Of a stretch of DNA of 64,000 bases, positions 43,532-52,523 are shown piece by piece. The stretch is from contig NZ_CP108785.1 in NCBI RefSeq assembly GCF_045207655.1, positions 3,038,001 through 3,102,000 on the forward strand. Reading direction: 5' to 3'. The notes below the pieces were generated by a model. That model was not told where the DNA came from, did not search any database, and saw only the letters and a list, made by a program, of their open reading frames with translations. Made by a program: the position numbers and the translations under genes. The stretch is from Embleya sp045207655 (lineage in GTDB: Bacteria; Actinomycetota; Actinomycetes; Streptomycetales; Streptomycetaceae). Positions within the stretch are counted from its first letter, which is position 1. Every line of letters starts with the position of its first letter.

Positions 43532-44992
43532 TCAGCTCCGGCCGCGTCCGATGCCCGCATACACGCCCGGCCGGGCCGCGCGCAGGTACAGCGCGAACAG
43601 CGCGCCGACCACGCCCGCGCCGAGCACCAGCGCGGGCAACACCCAGCGCAGCGCCGAGCCGGAGTCGACGCCCAGCAGCACGCCGAAGTTGTCCAGCGCG
43701 GCGACGAACACCGCCGCGAGCAGCACCGCGGATCCGGCCGGCGCGATCAGCCGACTCCACACGCTCTCGCCGTCGGGGCCGTTGCGCACGAAGAACGCGA
43801 CCACCGCGAGCGAGGTCAGCACCAGCAACAGCAGTACGCCCAGCGCGCCCAGGTTGGTGAACCAGTTGAACAGCGTCGCCATCGGGTCGCGATCGAGCGC
43901 GGCGAACAGGATCACCACCGCGGCGGCGAGCGCGGTCTGGGTGGCGGAGCCCAGGTGCGGCGAGTCGGTGCGCGGGTGGGTGCGGCCCAGCGCGGTGGGC
44001 AGCACACCCTCGCGGCCCAGCGCGAAGAAGTAGCGCGCGACCGCGTTGTGGAAGGACAGCAGCGCCGCGAACAGGCTGGTGATCAGGAACACCTGGGCCA
44101 GGTCCGCGAAGCCCGAGCCGATCTGGTCGCCGCCCAGGACGAAGATCAGGTTCGGCCCGTGCTCGGTCGCCGCGTCGACCGCCTTGTCGGTACCGGCGCC
44201 GCTCATCAGGGCCCACGCGGTGATCGCGTACAACACACCGATCACGCCGACCGACACGTACGTCGCGCGGGCCACGGTGCGCTTGGGGTCCACGCACTCC
44301 TCGCCGTAGATCGCGGCGGACTCGAAGCCGGTGAAGGACGCCATCACGAAACAGAACGCCGCGCCCATCGAGCCCGAGGTCAGCGCCTCCCAGGAGAACG
44401 GGTGCAGCGAGATGCCGTCCGGCGCCTGGGTGAACGCGCCGATGTCGAAGACGAGCACGGTCACCGTCTCGGCGATCAGCAGCGCGGCCAACACCCGGGC
44501 GTTGAGGTCGATCCGCAGGTAGCCCAGCACGCCCACGACCACGATGCCGACCAGGACCACCACCCACCACTCCACGTGCCACCCGAGCTTGGCGTCCAGG
44601 AAGTCGGCGGTGGTGAAGCCGAACAGGCCGTAGATGCCGATCTGCATCGCGTTGTAGGAGATCAACGCCACGAACGCGGCGCCCAGTCCGGCCGCCCGGC
44701 CCAGGCCCTGGGAGACGTACGCGTAGAACGCGCCCGCGCCGGTGATCCGCCGGCTCATCGCGGCGTAGCCGACGCTGAAGATCGCGAGCAGGGCGGCCAG
44801 TACGAGGTAGACCGCGGGGATTCCCGAGGTGCCGGTGACCGCGAGGCTCTGCGGGATGCCGCCGGCGGCGACGGTGAGTGGGGCGGAGGCCGCCACCACG
44901 AAGAAGACGATGTGCGCGACACCGAGCGAACCGCGTGCGGGGGCGGCCTCGGGGTCGGTGGTGCTGGTCGTCGACGCTTGTCTGGATGCCAT
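43532..44992 (-). CDS. APC-superfamily amino acid/amine permease
   Basis: 486 aa with about 12 hydrophobic helices. The APC signature segments are present: FFVVAASAPLTVAAGGIPQ, GAGAFYAYVSQGLGRAAGLGAAFVALISYN, SFTGFESAAIYGEECVDPKRTVARATY and SFHNAVARYFFALGREGVLP. The EE..DPKR loop is typical of the family. It would import the amine or amino acid used by the neighbouring ligase. ATG 44992 follows GGAGG at eight bases. Two operators lie in the space shared with the divergent MarR gene. Confidence 0.9.
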   Translation of the reverse strand: MASRQASTTSTTDPEAAPARGSLGVAHIVFFVVAASAPLTVAAGGIPQSLAVTGTSGIPAVYLVLAALLAIFSVGYAAMSRRITGAGAFYAYVSQGLGRAAGLGAAFVALISYNAMQIGIYGLFGFTTADFLDAKLGWHVEWWVVVLVGIVVVGVLGYLRIDLNARVLAALLIAETVTVLVFDIGAFTQAPDGISLHPFSWEALTSGSMGAAFCFVMASFTGFESAAIYGEECVDPKRTVARATYVSVGVIGVLYAITAWALMSGAGTDKAVDAATEHGPNLIFVLGGDQIGSGFADLAQVFLITSLFAALLSFHNAVARYFFALGREGVLPTALGRTHPRTDSPHLGSATQTALAAAVVILFAALDRDPMATLFNWFTNLGALGVLLLLVLTSLAVVAFFVRNGPDGESVWSRLIAPAGSAVLLAAVFVAALDNFGVLLGVDSGSALRWVLPALVLGAGVVGALFALYLRAARPGVYAGIGRGRS

Positions 44993-45023
44993 GCCCGGCG
45001 CCTCCGAGGGGCGGGAACCCATT

Positions 45024-45041
45024 CGTTTGGGCCCGTACGAT
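45024..45041. promoter_or_regulatory. Regulon operator 3 (permease/MarR)
   Basis: CGTTTGGGCCCGTACGAT. The left half is perfect and the right half altered. It lies 31 bp upstream of the permease start. Confidence 0.72.
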
Positions 45042-45058
45042 CTGCGAGTGCCGCTGAT

Positions 45059-45076
45059 CGTACGGATGCAAACAGG
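45059..45076. promoter_or_regulatory. Regulon operator 4 (permease/MarR)
   Basis: CGTACGGATGCAAACAGG, 17 bp after operator 3. It is the weakest copy, with only GCAAAC and the CGTACGG half retained. With operator 3 it gives two sites in the permease/MarR gap, in line with autoregulation. Confidence 0.6.
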
Positions 45077-45156
45077 TCCCCACAAGGGCTAGATTTCGGG
45101 GTGCGCAAGGCGTAACGGGTCACCCTCGGACGCGAACGACGAAGAAGGCGGAGCAC

Positions 45157-45729
45157 GTGGTCGGCAAGCGGTCCATCACCGAAACGGAGAAGGCCGTCCA
45201 GGCGCGCCTGGGCGACATCCCGCTGCGGCGCGAGCAGATGGCCGCGGTGTCGAACATCTACCGCGCGGCCGCCGCGGTGCGCCAACACCTGGAGAACTCG
45301 GTGTTGCGCGACGCCGAGCTGACCTGGACCGCGTTCACCGTGTTGTGGGAGGTGTGGATCTGGGGCGAGAGCGAGACCCGTCACGTCGCCGAGGAGGCGG
45401 GCATTTCCAAGGGCACGCTCACCGGCGTCGCCCGCACGCTGGAGACCCGCGGCCTGCTCACCCGTGCCGCGCACGCCACCGACGGGCGGCTCGTCCTGCT
45501 CTCGCTCACCCCCGCCGGCGAGGACCTGATGGCCAGGGTCTTCCCGGCGTTCAACGCCGAGGAGGCCTTCGTCACCGACGACCTCGGCGCCGACGAATGC
45601 CTGACCCTCGCCGACTCGCTGCGCCGGATCGTGGCCCGCCTGGAGGCCAAGGGCGAGGAACGCCGCCAGGATCTGCTGGCCGGCAACACCCCCAAACCCC
45701 GACGCGGCGGGCGGCGCGCGAAGGGCTGA
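45157..45729 (+). CDS. MarR-family regulator, probable repressor of the catabolic regulon
   Basis: 190 aa. A winged helix-turn-helix spans about residues 50-125 (TWTAFTVLWEVWIWGESETRHVAEEAGISKGTLTGVARTLETRGLLTRA, DGRLVLLSLTPAGEDLMARV), flanked by dimerisation helices. MarR proteins bind 16-20 bp palindromes over promoters and release them on binding phenolic or other ligands. This is the only regulator gene inside the block, and it diverges from the permease with two operators between them. GTG 45157 has GGAG four bases upstream. Its control of all eight sites is inference. Confidence 0.88.
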   Translation: MVGKRSITETEKAVQARLGDIPLRREQMAAVSNIYRAAAAVRQHLENSVLRDAELTWTAFTVLWEVWIWGESETRHVAEEAGISKGTLTGVARTLETRGLLTRAAHATDGRLVLLSLTPAGEDLMARVFPAFNAEEAFVTDDLGADECLTLADSLRRIVARLEAKGEERRQDLLAGNTPKPRRGGRRAKG

Positions 45730-45849
45730 ACCGCGGTCGCGGGCCCGCCCTCCCCGACGCGGGCGGACCCGAGTCCGGGTGAGGTCGTCGGTGGGCACAG
45801 CCTGTCCTTGTCGCTCCATTTCGGCCAAGCGGTGTTCGGTTCGAGGTGG

Positions 45850-46569
45850 CTATGCGGCGTGCGGGCATTTCCGGGCGGCGTGGCCGTGGGCCGACTCGGT
45901 GAGCGTGTCGAAGAGGGATTGTTGGGGTGCGGAGGCGAGGGCGGTGTCTTCGGGGTGCCATTGCACGGCTACGAACCAGCCGGTGGGGGTGATGGGTTCG
46001 AGGGCCTCGACGGTGCCGTCGGGGGAGGTGCCGGTGACGCGGAGGCCGGGGGCGAGGCGATCCACGGCCTGGTGGTGGTAGCAGGAGGCGTCGAGTTCGG
46101 TGGTGCCGGCGGCGCGGGCGGTGGCCGAGTCGGGGGTGAGGGTCACCGGGTGGATCACGTGGCGGTGCCGGACGGGCATGTCCTGGGTGAGGGTGCCGCC
46201 CAGGGCCACGTTGACCACCTGGAGGCCGCGGCACACGGCCAGGGTGGGCAGGCCGACGGCGAGGGCGTACCGGGCGGCGGCGAGGTCGAAGGCGTCCTGG
46301 GCGGCGTCGACGTCGTACACCTCGCCGTGCACGATGTCCGCGCCGTAGCTGCTCGGCGCCAGGTCGCCGCCGCCGGGCAGCAGCAGGCCGTCCGCGCGGG
46401 ACAGCCGGGACGCGGCCTCCTCCGGTTCGGCCGGGTGCATCATGAACGGCTCGCCGCCCGCCGCGTACACCGCCTCGGCCAGCGCCCGGGCGGTCACCTC
46501 GGCGGCGTGGCGAAGCGCGGACGTGGTGGCCGCGAACCGGCACGGCAGCGCGATCAACGGACGGATCAC
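45850..46569 (-). CDS. PuuD-like gamma-glutamyl amide hydrolase (class I GATase fold)
   Basis: 239 aa. The nucleophile Cys is in LAVCRGLQVVNVALGGTL, with the second motif CYHHQAVDRL and the catalytic His-x-Glu in VQWHPED; GLLLPGGGDLAPSSYG is the family's early motif. Peptidase C26 proteins such as PuuD hydrolyse gamma-glutamyl-GABA, removing the glutamate put on by the ligase. Here it would release the oxidised amine. GTG 46569 follows GGAG at six bases. It lies 94 bp after the aldehyde dehydrogenase remnant on the same strand, both downstream of operator 5. Confidence 0.88.
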   Translation of the reverse strand: MIRPLIALPCRFAATTSALRHAAEVTARALAEAVYAAGGEPFMMHPAEPEEAASRLSRADGLLLPGGGDLAPSSYGADIVHGEVYDVDAAQDAFDLAAARYALAVGLPTLAVCRGLQVVNVALGGTLTQDMPVRHRHVIHPVTLTPDSATARAAGTTELDASCYHHQAVDRLAPGLRVTGTSPDGTVEALEPITPTGWFVAVQWHPEDTALASAPQQSLFDTLTESAHGHAARKCPHAA

Positions 46570-46663
46570 AGCGGTCTCCGCAGCTTTCGGGGACGGTGGG
46601 GGCGGTGGGGGCGGTGGAGACGGCGGGGACCTCGGGCGCTTCGGGGACGTCGAGGGCGGTGGG

Positions 46664-47445
46664 TCACAGTGCGATCCAGGTGGTCTTCAGGTCGGTGTAC
46701 TTCTCCAGCGCGTGCAGCGACTTGTCCCGTCCGTGGCCGGACTGTTTGACCCCGCCGAAGGGCACGTTCAGGCCGCCCTCCTCGTAGCAGTTGACCCATA
46801 CGGTGCCCGCCCGCACCGCGCGCGAGATCCGGTGCGCGGCGGACAGGTTCGTGGTCCACACGCCCGCCGCGAGGCCGTACTCGCTCGCGTTGGCGAGCCG
46901 GATCGCCTCGTCCTCGGTGTCGAAGGTCAGCACCGCGAGCACCGGCCCGAACACCTCCTCGCGGGCGAGTGCCATGTCCGGGGCGACCCGGTCGAACACG
47001 GTCGGCTCCAGGTAGTGTGCGGCGCCTCGTCGACCAGTTTGTCGGCGATCTCGCCGTACCAGCGGAAGCAGGCCGCCACCGCGCGCAGTTCGATGGTGTA
47101 CGCCTCGGTGACCGGCTTGCCCATCTCCAGCGCGACGGTCAGCGCGAGTTCCTCGCGGTGCGCCTCGACGGAGTCCGCGAACCGGATCAGCGCGCGGCCG
47201 CGCTCGGCGGGAGCGAGTCGGGGCCAGGCCCCGGTGTCGAAGGCGCGGCGGGCGGCGGCCACGGCCAAGTCCACCTCGCGCTGCCCGGCCCGGGCCACGT
47301 CGGCGAGCGGTGATCCGTCGCGCGGCGCGATCACGGGGAACGTGTCGCCGTCGCCGGCGTGGTCGGCGCCGTCGATGTGATGGACCGCCACCGGGCGCAG
47401 CCGCGCCGCCCGTTCGAGCCAGTCCTGGTGGGAGAGCCGCAACAT
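46664..47445 (-). pseudogene. Aldehyde dehydrogenase (PuuC-like) with internal deletion and frameshift
   Basis: Residues 1 to about 140 of an aldehyde dehydrogenase are read from ATG 47445 (PVIAPRDGSPLADVARAGQ, YGEIADKLVDEAPHT). Near 47020 the sequence jumps, in another frame, to the C-terminal part YLEPTVFDRVAPDMALAREEVFGPVLAVLTF, which continues to KYTDLKTTWIAL. About 220 residues are absent, including the NAD-binding Rossmann core and the catalytic Cys and Glu. No active enzyme can be made. It still has operator 5 and an intact PuuD-like gene behind it. The intact paralogue at 47668 could cover the missing step. Confidence 0.85.
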
Positions 47446-47469
47446 GCTGCCCGCTTTCGCCGACGGGAT

Positions 47470-47487
47470 TGTTTGGGAGCAAACGAT
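47470..47487. promoter_or_regulatory. Regulon operator 5 (ALDH remnant/PuuD unit)
   Basis: TGTTTGGGAGCAAACGAT, almost fully symmetric. On the minus strand TATCGT forms a -10 overlapping it. It is 24 bp upstream of the remnant's start codon. Confidence 0.78.
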
Positions 47488-47604
47488 ACAACGGAACCCG
47501 AGCGCGGGGAACGCGAGGCGGGCTCCGCGAAACCCGGGCGCGGGAATGCGGGCCGGCTCCGCGGGTCCGGGCGTCGGGGGTGCGGAGCGGGCCGGGTGCA
47601 CCCC

Positions 47605-47634
47605 TTGACCGCCCCGATCGCGGATGACTAGATT
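47605..47634 (+). promoter_or_regulatory. Promoter of the ring-cleavage operon
   Basis: TTGACC (47605-47610) and TAGATT (47629-47634) are 18 bp apart, a good sigma-70-type (HrdB) promoter. The operator at 47634-47651 begins at the last base of the -10, so a bound repressor would block initiation. Confidence 0.7.
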
Positions 47635-47651
47635 GTTTGGGGTCAAACGAC
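47634..47651. promoter_or_regulatory. Regulon operator 6 (ring-cleavage operon)
   Basis: TGTTTGGGGTCAAACGAC lies directly downstream of the -10 element and 16 bp before ATG 47668. Confidence 0.78.
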
Positions 47652-47667
47652 TTGGAGGGTTTTCCAC

Positions 47668-49128
47668 ATGACCGAGGTCACCGTTGCGGGCGTCCGCGTC
47701 GACACCCGGCACTGGATCGGTGGCGAGCGCGTCGGGTCTTCGGACACCTTCACCGACGTCTCGCCCATCGACGGCACCGTCATCGGCGAGATCGCCCGGG
47801 CCGGCCGCGCCGAGGCGGACGCCGCCGTCGCCGCCGCCCGCGCCGCGTTCCCGGCCTGGGCCGCGACCACGCCCGCCGAGCGCGCCCGCCTCCTGCACGC
47901 CATCGCCGACGGGGTCGAGGCCCGGCTCGCCGAGCTGGCGATCGTGGAGACCACCGACAACGGCGCGCTGCTGCGCTCGCACCTGCGCGGGGTGATGCCG
48001 CGCGTCGCGCACAACTTCCGCTTCTTCGCGGACTGGCTCACCGGGCAATTGCGCCACGACGACTTCGACACCCGGGGCCACGACAACCACGTCTCGTGGG
48101 ACGCCGCCGGGCCGTGCGTGCTGATCACGCCGTGGAACGCGCCGCTGATGCTGGCCACCTGGAAGATCGCCCCGGCGCTCGCGGCGGGAAACACGGTCGT
48201 GCTCAAGGCCGCCGAGTGGACACCGCTGACCGCGTCGCTGCTCGCCGACATCACCGCCGAGGCGGGCCTGCCGGCCGGGGTGTTCAACGTGGTCCAGGGC
48301 TACGGCGAGGAAGTCGGCGCCGCGCTGACCGCCCACCCGGACGTGCGCCGGATCAGCTTCACCGGTTCGGTGCCCACCGCCCGTCGCATCGGCGCCGCGG
48401 CCGCTGCCAATCTGACTCCGGTCAGTCTCGAACTGGGCGGCAAATCACCGCTGTTGGTCTTCGCCGACGCCGACCTCGAGCTGGCCGTCGAACTCGCGGT
48501 CGAGCAGTACGACAACGCCGGCCAGGTCTGTCTGGCGGCCACCCGGCTGCTCGTGGACGCCTCGATCGCCGCCGAGTTCACCACCCGCTTCCTGGCCAGG
48601 GCGCGCACCCTGGTCCAAGGCGACCCGCGCGACCCGGCCACCGACATCGGCCCCAACATCCACGCCGAACACGTGGACCGGGTGGACGGCTTCGTCCGCC
48701 GCGCGCTCGACGCCGGCGCCAAGGCCCTGCTCGGCGGCGGGCGCAACACCGAACTCGGCGGCCTGTACTACCGACCCACCCTGCTCACCGACGTCGCCCA
48801 GGACGGCGAGATCGTCCAGGAGGAGGTCTTCGGCCCGGTGCTGACCCTGCAGACCTTCACCTCCGAGGCCGAGGCGATCAGGCTCGCCGACGACACCCGA
48901 TTCGGGCTCGCCGCGACGCTGGTGACCGGAGATCGCGAGCGCGCGAAGCGGGTCGGCGAGGAACTCGTCGCCGGGACGTTGTGGGTCAACTGCTTCTTCG
49001 TCCGCGACCTGCGCGCCCCGTTCGGCGGCTCCCGGCAATCCGGCGTCGGCCGCGAGGGCGGCACCTGGAGCTTCGACTTCTACTGCGACGTCAAGAACAC
49101 CGTGACCGCGCCGAACGGGTGGCACTGA
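47668..49128 (+). CDS. Aldehyde dehydrogenase, hydroxymuconic-semialdehyde type
   Basis: 486 aa, full length. Catalytic residues are visible: ITPWNAPLMLATWKIAPALAAG, FTGSVPTARRIG (NAD-binding), LELGGKSPL (Glu base) and NAGQVCLAATRL (Cys nucleophile), then EEVFGPVLTLQTF and the C-terminal GTLWVNCFFVRDLRAPFGG. HpaE-like enzymes oxidise 5-carboxymethyl-2-hydroxymuconate semialdehyde, the product of homoprotocatechuate cleavage. The next two genes (extradiol dioxygenase, FAH enzyme) match that route. ATG 47668 starts just after operator 6; GGAGG at 47654 is at a suitable distance. It is the first gene of a five-gene plus-strand operon. Confidence 0.9.
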   Translation: MTEVTVAGVRVDTRHWIGGERVGSSDTFTDVSPIDGTVIGEIARAGRAEADAAVAAARAAFPAWAATTPAERARLLHAIADGVEARLAELAIVETTDNGALLRSHLRGVMPRVAHNFRFFADWLTGQLRHDDFDTRGHDNHVSWDAAGPCVLITPWNAPLMLATWKIAPALAAGNTVVLKAAEWTPLTASLLADITAEAGLPAGVFNVVQGYGEEVGAALTAHPDVRRISFTGSVPTARRIGAAAAANLTPVSLELGGKSPLLVFADADLELAVELAVEQYDNAGQVCLAATRLLVDASIAAEFTTRFLARARTLVQGDPRDPATDIGPNIHAEHVDRVDGFVRRALDAGAKALLGGGRNTELGGLYYRPTLLTDVAQDGEIVQEEVFGPVLTLQTFTSEAEAIRLADDTRFGLAATLVTGDRERAKRVGEELVAGTLWVNCFFVRDLRAPFGGSRQSGVGREGGTWSFDFYCDVKNTVTAPNGWH

Positions 49129-49130
49129 TC

Positions 49131-50048
49131 ATGGGCGAGATCGTCGGCGCGGGCATCCTGGCCCACTCGCCCACCATCATGCTGCCGCGCGAGGTCCGCC
49201 ACGAGCTCAACGACGGCAGGGAGATCAGCCTGGTCCCGGCCCTGGCCGAGCTGCGCGCCGAGGTGTTCGAGCGGCTCGACTACGACACGGTCGTGGTCTT
49301 CGACTCGCACTGGGCGACCACCGTCGAGTACGTGATCGCCGCGCAACCGCACCGCAGCGGGCTGTACACCTCCGAGGAACTGCCGCGCGGCATGCGGCAG
49401 ATTCCCTACGACTTCCCCGGCGATCCGAAACTGGCGCACGCCACCGCCGGCTTCGCCGGCCGACACGGCACCTGGATCACCCCGATCGAGGACCCGTACC
49501 TGCCGATCCACTACGCCACCGTCAACCTGTGGCACCACCTCGGCGTGCCCGGCAAACGCTGGATGGGCATCGGCTGTTGCCAGACCGCCGACGTCGAGGA
49601 CAACCTGCGGCTGGGGCGCGCGCTGGCCGACGGCATCGCGGCCACCGACCGCAAGGTGTTGCTGGTGGCCTCCGGCGCCTTCTCGCACACCTTCTGGAAC
49701 CTGCGCGAACTGCGCGCGCACGAGGCGTCCGACCCGATCCACGTGCGCACCCCGCAGGCCCGCGCCGCCGACGAACAGCGGATCGCCTGGATGGAACGCG
49801 GCGACCACGCGAGCGTGCTCGCCGGCATGCCGGACTTCCTGCGGTACAAGCCCGAGGCCCGTTTCGGGCACTACCTGATGATGCTCGGCGCGCTCGGCGA
49901 GGAACGCTGCACCGCGCCCGGCCGGCTGGTCGGCGACTACGAGAACGCCACCGGCACCGGCCAGGCCCACGTCTGGTTCGACCGACCCCTCGACGGCTGG
50001 ACCGCGTCCGCCGGTCCGACCCCCATCAGCCAAGGACACGCCACATGA
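49131..50048 (+). CDS. Class III extradiol ring-cleavage dioxygenase (HpaD/LigB type)
   Basis: 305 aa. The LigB-type fold is shown by GAGILAHSPTIMLP (His12, Fe ligand), VVVFDSHWATTVEYVI (His60, Fe ligand), PIHYATVNLWHHL and KVLLVASGAFSHTFWNL. Family members cleave homoprotocatechuate, protocatechuate, aminophenol or related catechols next to the hydroxyls with Fe(II) and oxygen. It starts two bases after the aldehyde dehydrogenase stop and overlaps the next gene by four (ATGA), so the three are tightly coupled. The exact ring substrate is not known; a homoprotocatechuate-like catechol is the simplest reading. Confidence 0.87.
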   Translation: MGEIVGAGILAHSPTIMLPREVRHELNDGREISLVPALAELRAEVFERLDYDTVVVFDSHWATTVEYVIAAQPHRSGLYTSEELPRGMRQIPYDFPGDPKLAHATAGFAGRHGTWITPIEDPYLPIHYATVNLWHHLGVPGKRWMGIGCCQTADVEDNLRLGRALADGIAATDRKVLLVASGAFSHTFWNLRELRAHEASDPIHVRTPQARAADEQRIAWMERGDHASVLAGMPDFLRYKPEARFGHYLMMLGALGEERCTAPGRLVGDYENATGTGQAHVWFDRPLDGWTASAGPTPISQGHAT

Positions 50049-50899
50049 GCCGCACCACCGAGTACCGCCGCATCCTGCTCGACGGCGCGATCGTCGAAGT
50101 CGTCCGCGAGGGCGCCGAGTTGGTCGCCGCGGACGGCCGACGGACCAAGACCGCCGACGCCCGGCACCTGCCGCCGGTCGAACCCGGCAAGATCATCGCC
50201 GTACACCTCAACCACCGCAGCCGGGTGGCCGAATTCGGCACCTCGCTGCCGTCCGCGCCGACCTACTTCCACAAGCCCACGTCGTCGCTGAACGCCCACG
50301 GCGGCGCGATCGTGCGCCCGGACGGCTGCAAATACCTCAACTACGAGGGCGAGATCGCCATCGTGATCGGCCGCACCTGCCGCAACATCGCCCCCGCCGA
50401 CGCGGGCGCCTTCATCCGCGGCTACACCGTGGCCAACGACTACGGCCTGCACGACTTCCGGGACACCGACGCGGGTTCGATGTTGCGGGTCAAGGGCTCG
50501 GACACGCTGTGTCCGTTGGGCCCGGGCCTGGTCGAGGGCTGGGACTTCCGCGGCAAGGCGCTGCGCACCTACGTCAACGGCGAGGTGGTGCAGGAAGGTT
50601 CGACCGACGAGATGGAGTGGGACATGCACTACCTCGTCGCCGACATCGCCCGCACGATCACGCTGAACCCCGGCGACGTGCTGCTGTCGGGTACGCCGGC
50701 CGGCTCGCGTCCGGTGCGGCCGGGGGACGTGGTCGAGGTCGAGGCGGAAGGCCTGGGCCGACTCACCAATCACATCGTGGCCGGCCCGACCGCGATCCGT
50801 ACCGACTGCGGCGCCCAGCCCACCGAGTCCGAGGAGGTGCTCTCCACCGCGCTGGGCGGCGACTGGGAGTTCCGCGGCATCCGGACGCCCCGGCGCTGA
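50045..50899 (+). CDS. Fumarylacetoacetate hydrolase (FAH) family enzyme, HpaG-like
   Basis: 284 aa. The FAH metal site appears in NYEGEIAIVIGRTCRNI with GYTVANDYGLHDFRD. The C-terminal LNPGDVLLSGTPAGSRPVRPGDVVEVEAEGLG is diagnostic of the HpaG/FAH hydratase-isomerase group. Such enzymes decarboxylate or isomerise 2-hydroxy-hepta-2,4-diene-1,7-dioate-type acids after ring cleavage and aldehyde oxidation. ATG 50045 overlaps the dioxygenase stop (ATGA). With the two preceding genes it forms a minimal meta-cleavage module. No hydratase or aldolase (HpaH/HpaI type) was found nearby, so the tail of the pathway is elsewhere or differs. Confidence 0.88.
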   Translation: MSRTTEYRRILLDGAIVEVVREGAELVAADGRRTKTADARHLPPVEPGKIIAVHLNHRSRVAEFGTSLPSAPTYFHKPTSSLNAHGGAIVRPDGCKYLNYEGEIAIVIGRTCRNIAPADAGAFIRGYTVANDYGLHDFRDTDAGSMLRVKGSDTLCPLGPGLVEGWDFRGKALRTYVNGEVVQEGSTDEMEWDMHYLVADIARTITLNPGDVLLSGTPAGSRPVRPGDVVEVEAEGLGRLTNHIVAGPTAIRTDCGAQPTESEEVLSTALGGDWEFRGIRTPRR

Positions 50900-50994
50900 C
50901 CGCGATCGTGCCCGCGCACCTCCCGCGACCCGCCCGCGCACCGTTGCGCACCCCGCCATCCAGCTCCGCACCGATCGCAGGAAGGGATTACACC

Positions 50995-51183
50995 GTGAAG
51001 GTCGTCGTCGACATGGACCGCTGTCAGGACCACGGGCAGTGCGTGTTCTCCGCGCCCGAGGTATTCCGGATCAACGCCTCCGGGCGACTGGAGTTCGTCG
51101 GCGAACCGGACGAGGCGCTGCGCGACGCGGTCGAAGAGGCCGCCGACGTGTGCCCGCTCCAGGCCATCACGATCGAGGACTGA
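50995..51183 (+). CDS. 3Fe-4S type ferredoxin, P450 redox partner
   Basis: 62 aa. Three Cys remain in the order RCQDHGQC and DVCPLQAI; the usual second Cys position is His (CQDHGQC), which marks the P450-linked 3Fe-4S ferredoxins of actinomycetes. It would carry electrons from the reductase encoded next to it to the P450 at 39.6-40.9 kb. GTG 50995 has AGGAAGGG about nine bases upstream. It follows the FAH gene after 95 bp and is presumably in the same operon. Confidence 0.9.
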   Translation: MKVVVDMDRCQDHGQCVFSAPEVFRINASGRLEFVGEPDEALRDAVEEAADVCPLQAITIED

Positions 51184-51186
51184 ACC

Positions 51187-52371
51187 GTGACCGCTGCCCC
51201 GGTCGTCGTGGTGGGCGCCTCCATGGGCGGTCTGCGCGCCGCCGAACAACTGCGCGCGGCCGGCTGGACCGGCGGGATCACCGTCGTCGGCGACGAGCCG
51301 CACATGCCGTACAACCGGCCGCCGCTGTCCAAGGACGCGCTCGCGGGCGGGGTCTCGCACGCCGCGCTCGCCTTCCGCCCGCGGGCGAGTTGCGCCGACG
51401 TGGACTGGCGGCTCGGCCGGGCCGCCGTCGCGGCCGACCTGACGACCCGGCGGATCCGGCTCGCGGACGGCGAGTGGTTGTCGTACGCGGGCCTGGTGGT
51501 GGCCACCGGCCTGCGTCCACGCCGGTTGACCTGCCCGGGGCCCCGGGGCGGACGGTACGTCGTGCGCACGCTCGACGACGCGCGACACCTACGCGCCGCC
51601 CTCGGCCCGGGCCGCCGGGTGGTGGTCGTGGGCGCGGGCTTCATCGGCTGCGAGGTGGCCGCGACCGCGCGCTCGCTCGGCGCCGAGGTGACCGTGGTGG
51701 GCCCCGAGGCGGAGCCGATGTACCGCCCGCTCGGCGCCGAGTTGGGCGCGGCCCTGCGCAGGCGGCATCTCGCCCGCGGCGTGCGGTTCGAACTCGGCCG
51801 CACCGTACGCGAGTCGATCGGGGATCGGTACGTCACCGGCGTGCTGCTGGACGACGGCCGGGAACTGCCCGCCGACGTCGTGGTCGAGGCCGTCGGCTCG
51901 ATCCCGAACACCGAATGGCTGGCCGGAAACGGCCTCGATCTCGACGACGGGGTGCGCTGTGACGCGCTTCTGCGGGTCGAGTCCCGCCCCGACGTGGTCG
52001 CCGTGGGCGATGTGGCCCGGTTCGTCAATCCGCGCTACGACGACGTACCGCGCCGGGTCGAGCACTGGAGCATGCCCACCGACAGCGCCAAACGCGCGGC
52101 CCGCACGCTCGCCGCCCACCTGGCCGGCACGGACTGCGACCCGACGCCGTTCGCGCCGTTGCCGTCGTTCTGGTCCGACCAGTACGACGAGCGCCTCCAG
52201 TCGTACGGCGCCCCGGGCCTGGCGGGCACGGACGTGCGCCTGCTGGAGGGCGATTGGGATGGAGACTGCGCGGTCGGCTATCACCGGGACGACGCGCTGG
52301 TCGGGGTGGTGGCACTGGGCGGCAAGGCGGTCGCGTCGGCGACGAAGTACCGCCGGGCGCTGGTCGGTTGA
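51187..52371 (+). CDS. FAD-dependent ferredoxin reductase
   Basis: 394 aa. Two dinucleotide sites are present: VVVVGASMGGLRAAEQL (FAD) and VVVVGAGFIGCEVAATA (NAD(P)H). PYNRPPLSKDALAG, VVATGLRPRRL and a second FAD motif, DVVAVGDVARF, complete the pattern of the BphA4/putidaredoxin-reductase family. It would pass electrons from NAD(P)H to the ferredoxin three bases upstream. GTG 51187 is the likely start. It closes the plus-strand operon and faces the MFS gene of the next cluster. Confidence 0.92.
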   Translation: MTAAPVVVVGASMGGLRAAEQLRAAGWTGGITVVGDEPHMPYNRPPLSKDALAGGVSHAALAFRPRASCADVDWRLGRAAVAADLTTRRIRLADGEWLSYAGLVVATGLRPRRLTCPGPRGGRYVVRTLDDARHLRAALGPGRRVVVVGAGFIGCEVAATARSLGAEVTVVGPEAEPMYRPLGAELGAALRRRHLARGVRFELGRTVRESIGDRYVTGVLLDDGRELPADVVVEAVGSIPNTEWLAGNGLDLDDGVRCDALLRVESRPDVVAVGDVARFVNPRYDDVPRRVEHWSMPTDSAKRAARTLAAHLAGTDCDPTPFAPLPSFWSDQYDERLQSYGAPGLAGTDVRLLEGDWDGDCAVGYHRDDALVGVVALGGKAVASATKYRRALVG

Positions 52372-52440
52372 CCCGCGCCCGGCGGCGCCGTCGAGCGCCC
52401 CGTGTCGACCACGCGGCAGCAAGCACCGGCGTCGGCCGCT

Positions 52441-52500
52441 CGGCATCGAACGCCGGTATCAAGCATCGGCATCGAACGCCGGCGCCAAGCACCAGTGCCA
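52441..52500. repeat. Short tandem phrases in a convergent gap
   Basis: CGGCATCGAACGCCGG occurs at 52441 and again at 52467 (period 26 bp), with looser copies around it, and CGACTTCAGG appears twice just after. It lies between the reductase and MFS genes; no strong terminator hairpin was seen here. Confidence 0.55.
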
Positions 52501-52523
52501 AGCGCCGACTTCAGGCCCCGACT

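Noticed and set aside
46581..46664. G-rich tract between the PuuD-like gene and the ALDH remnant as a riboswitch
   Set aside because: It is a simple GGTGGGGGC-type slippage repeat with no conserved riboswitch core.
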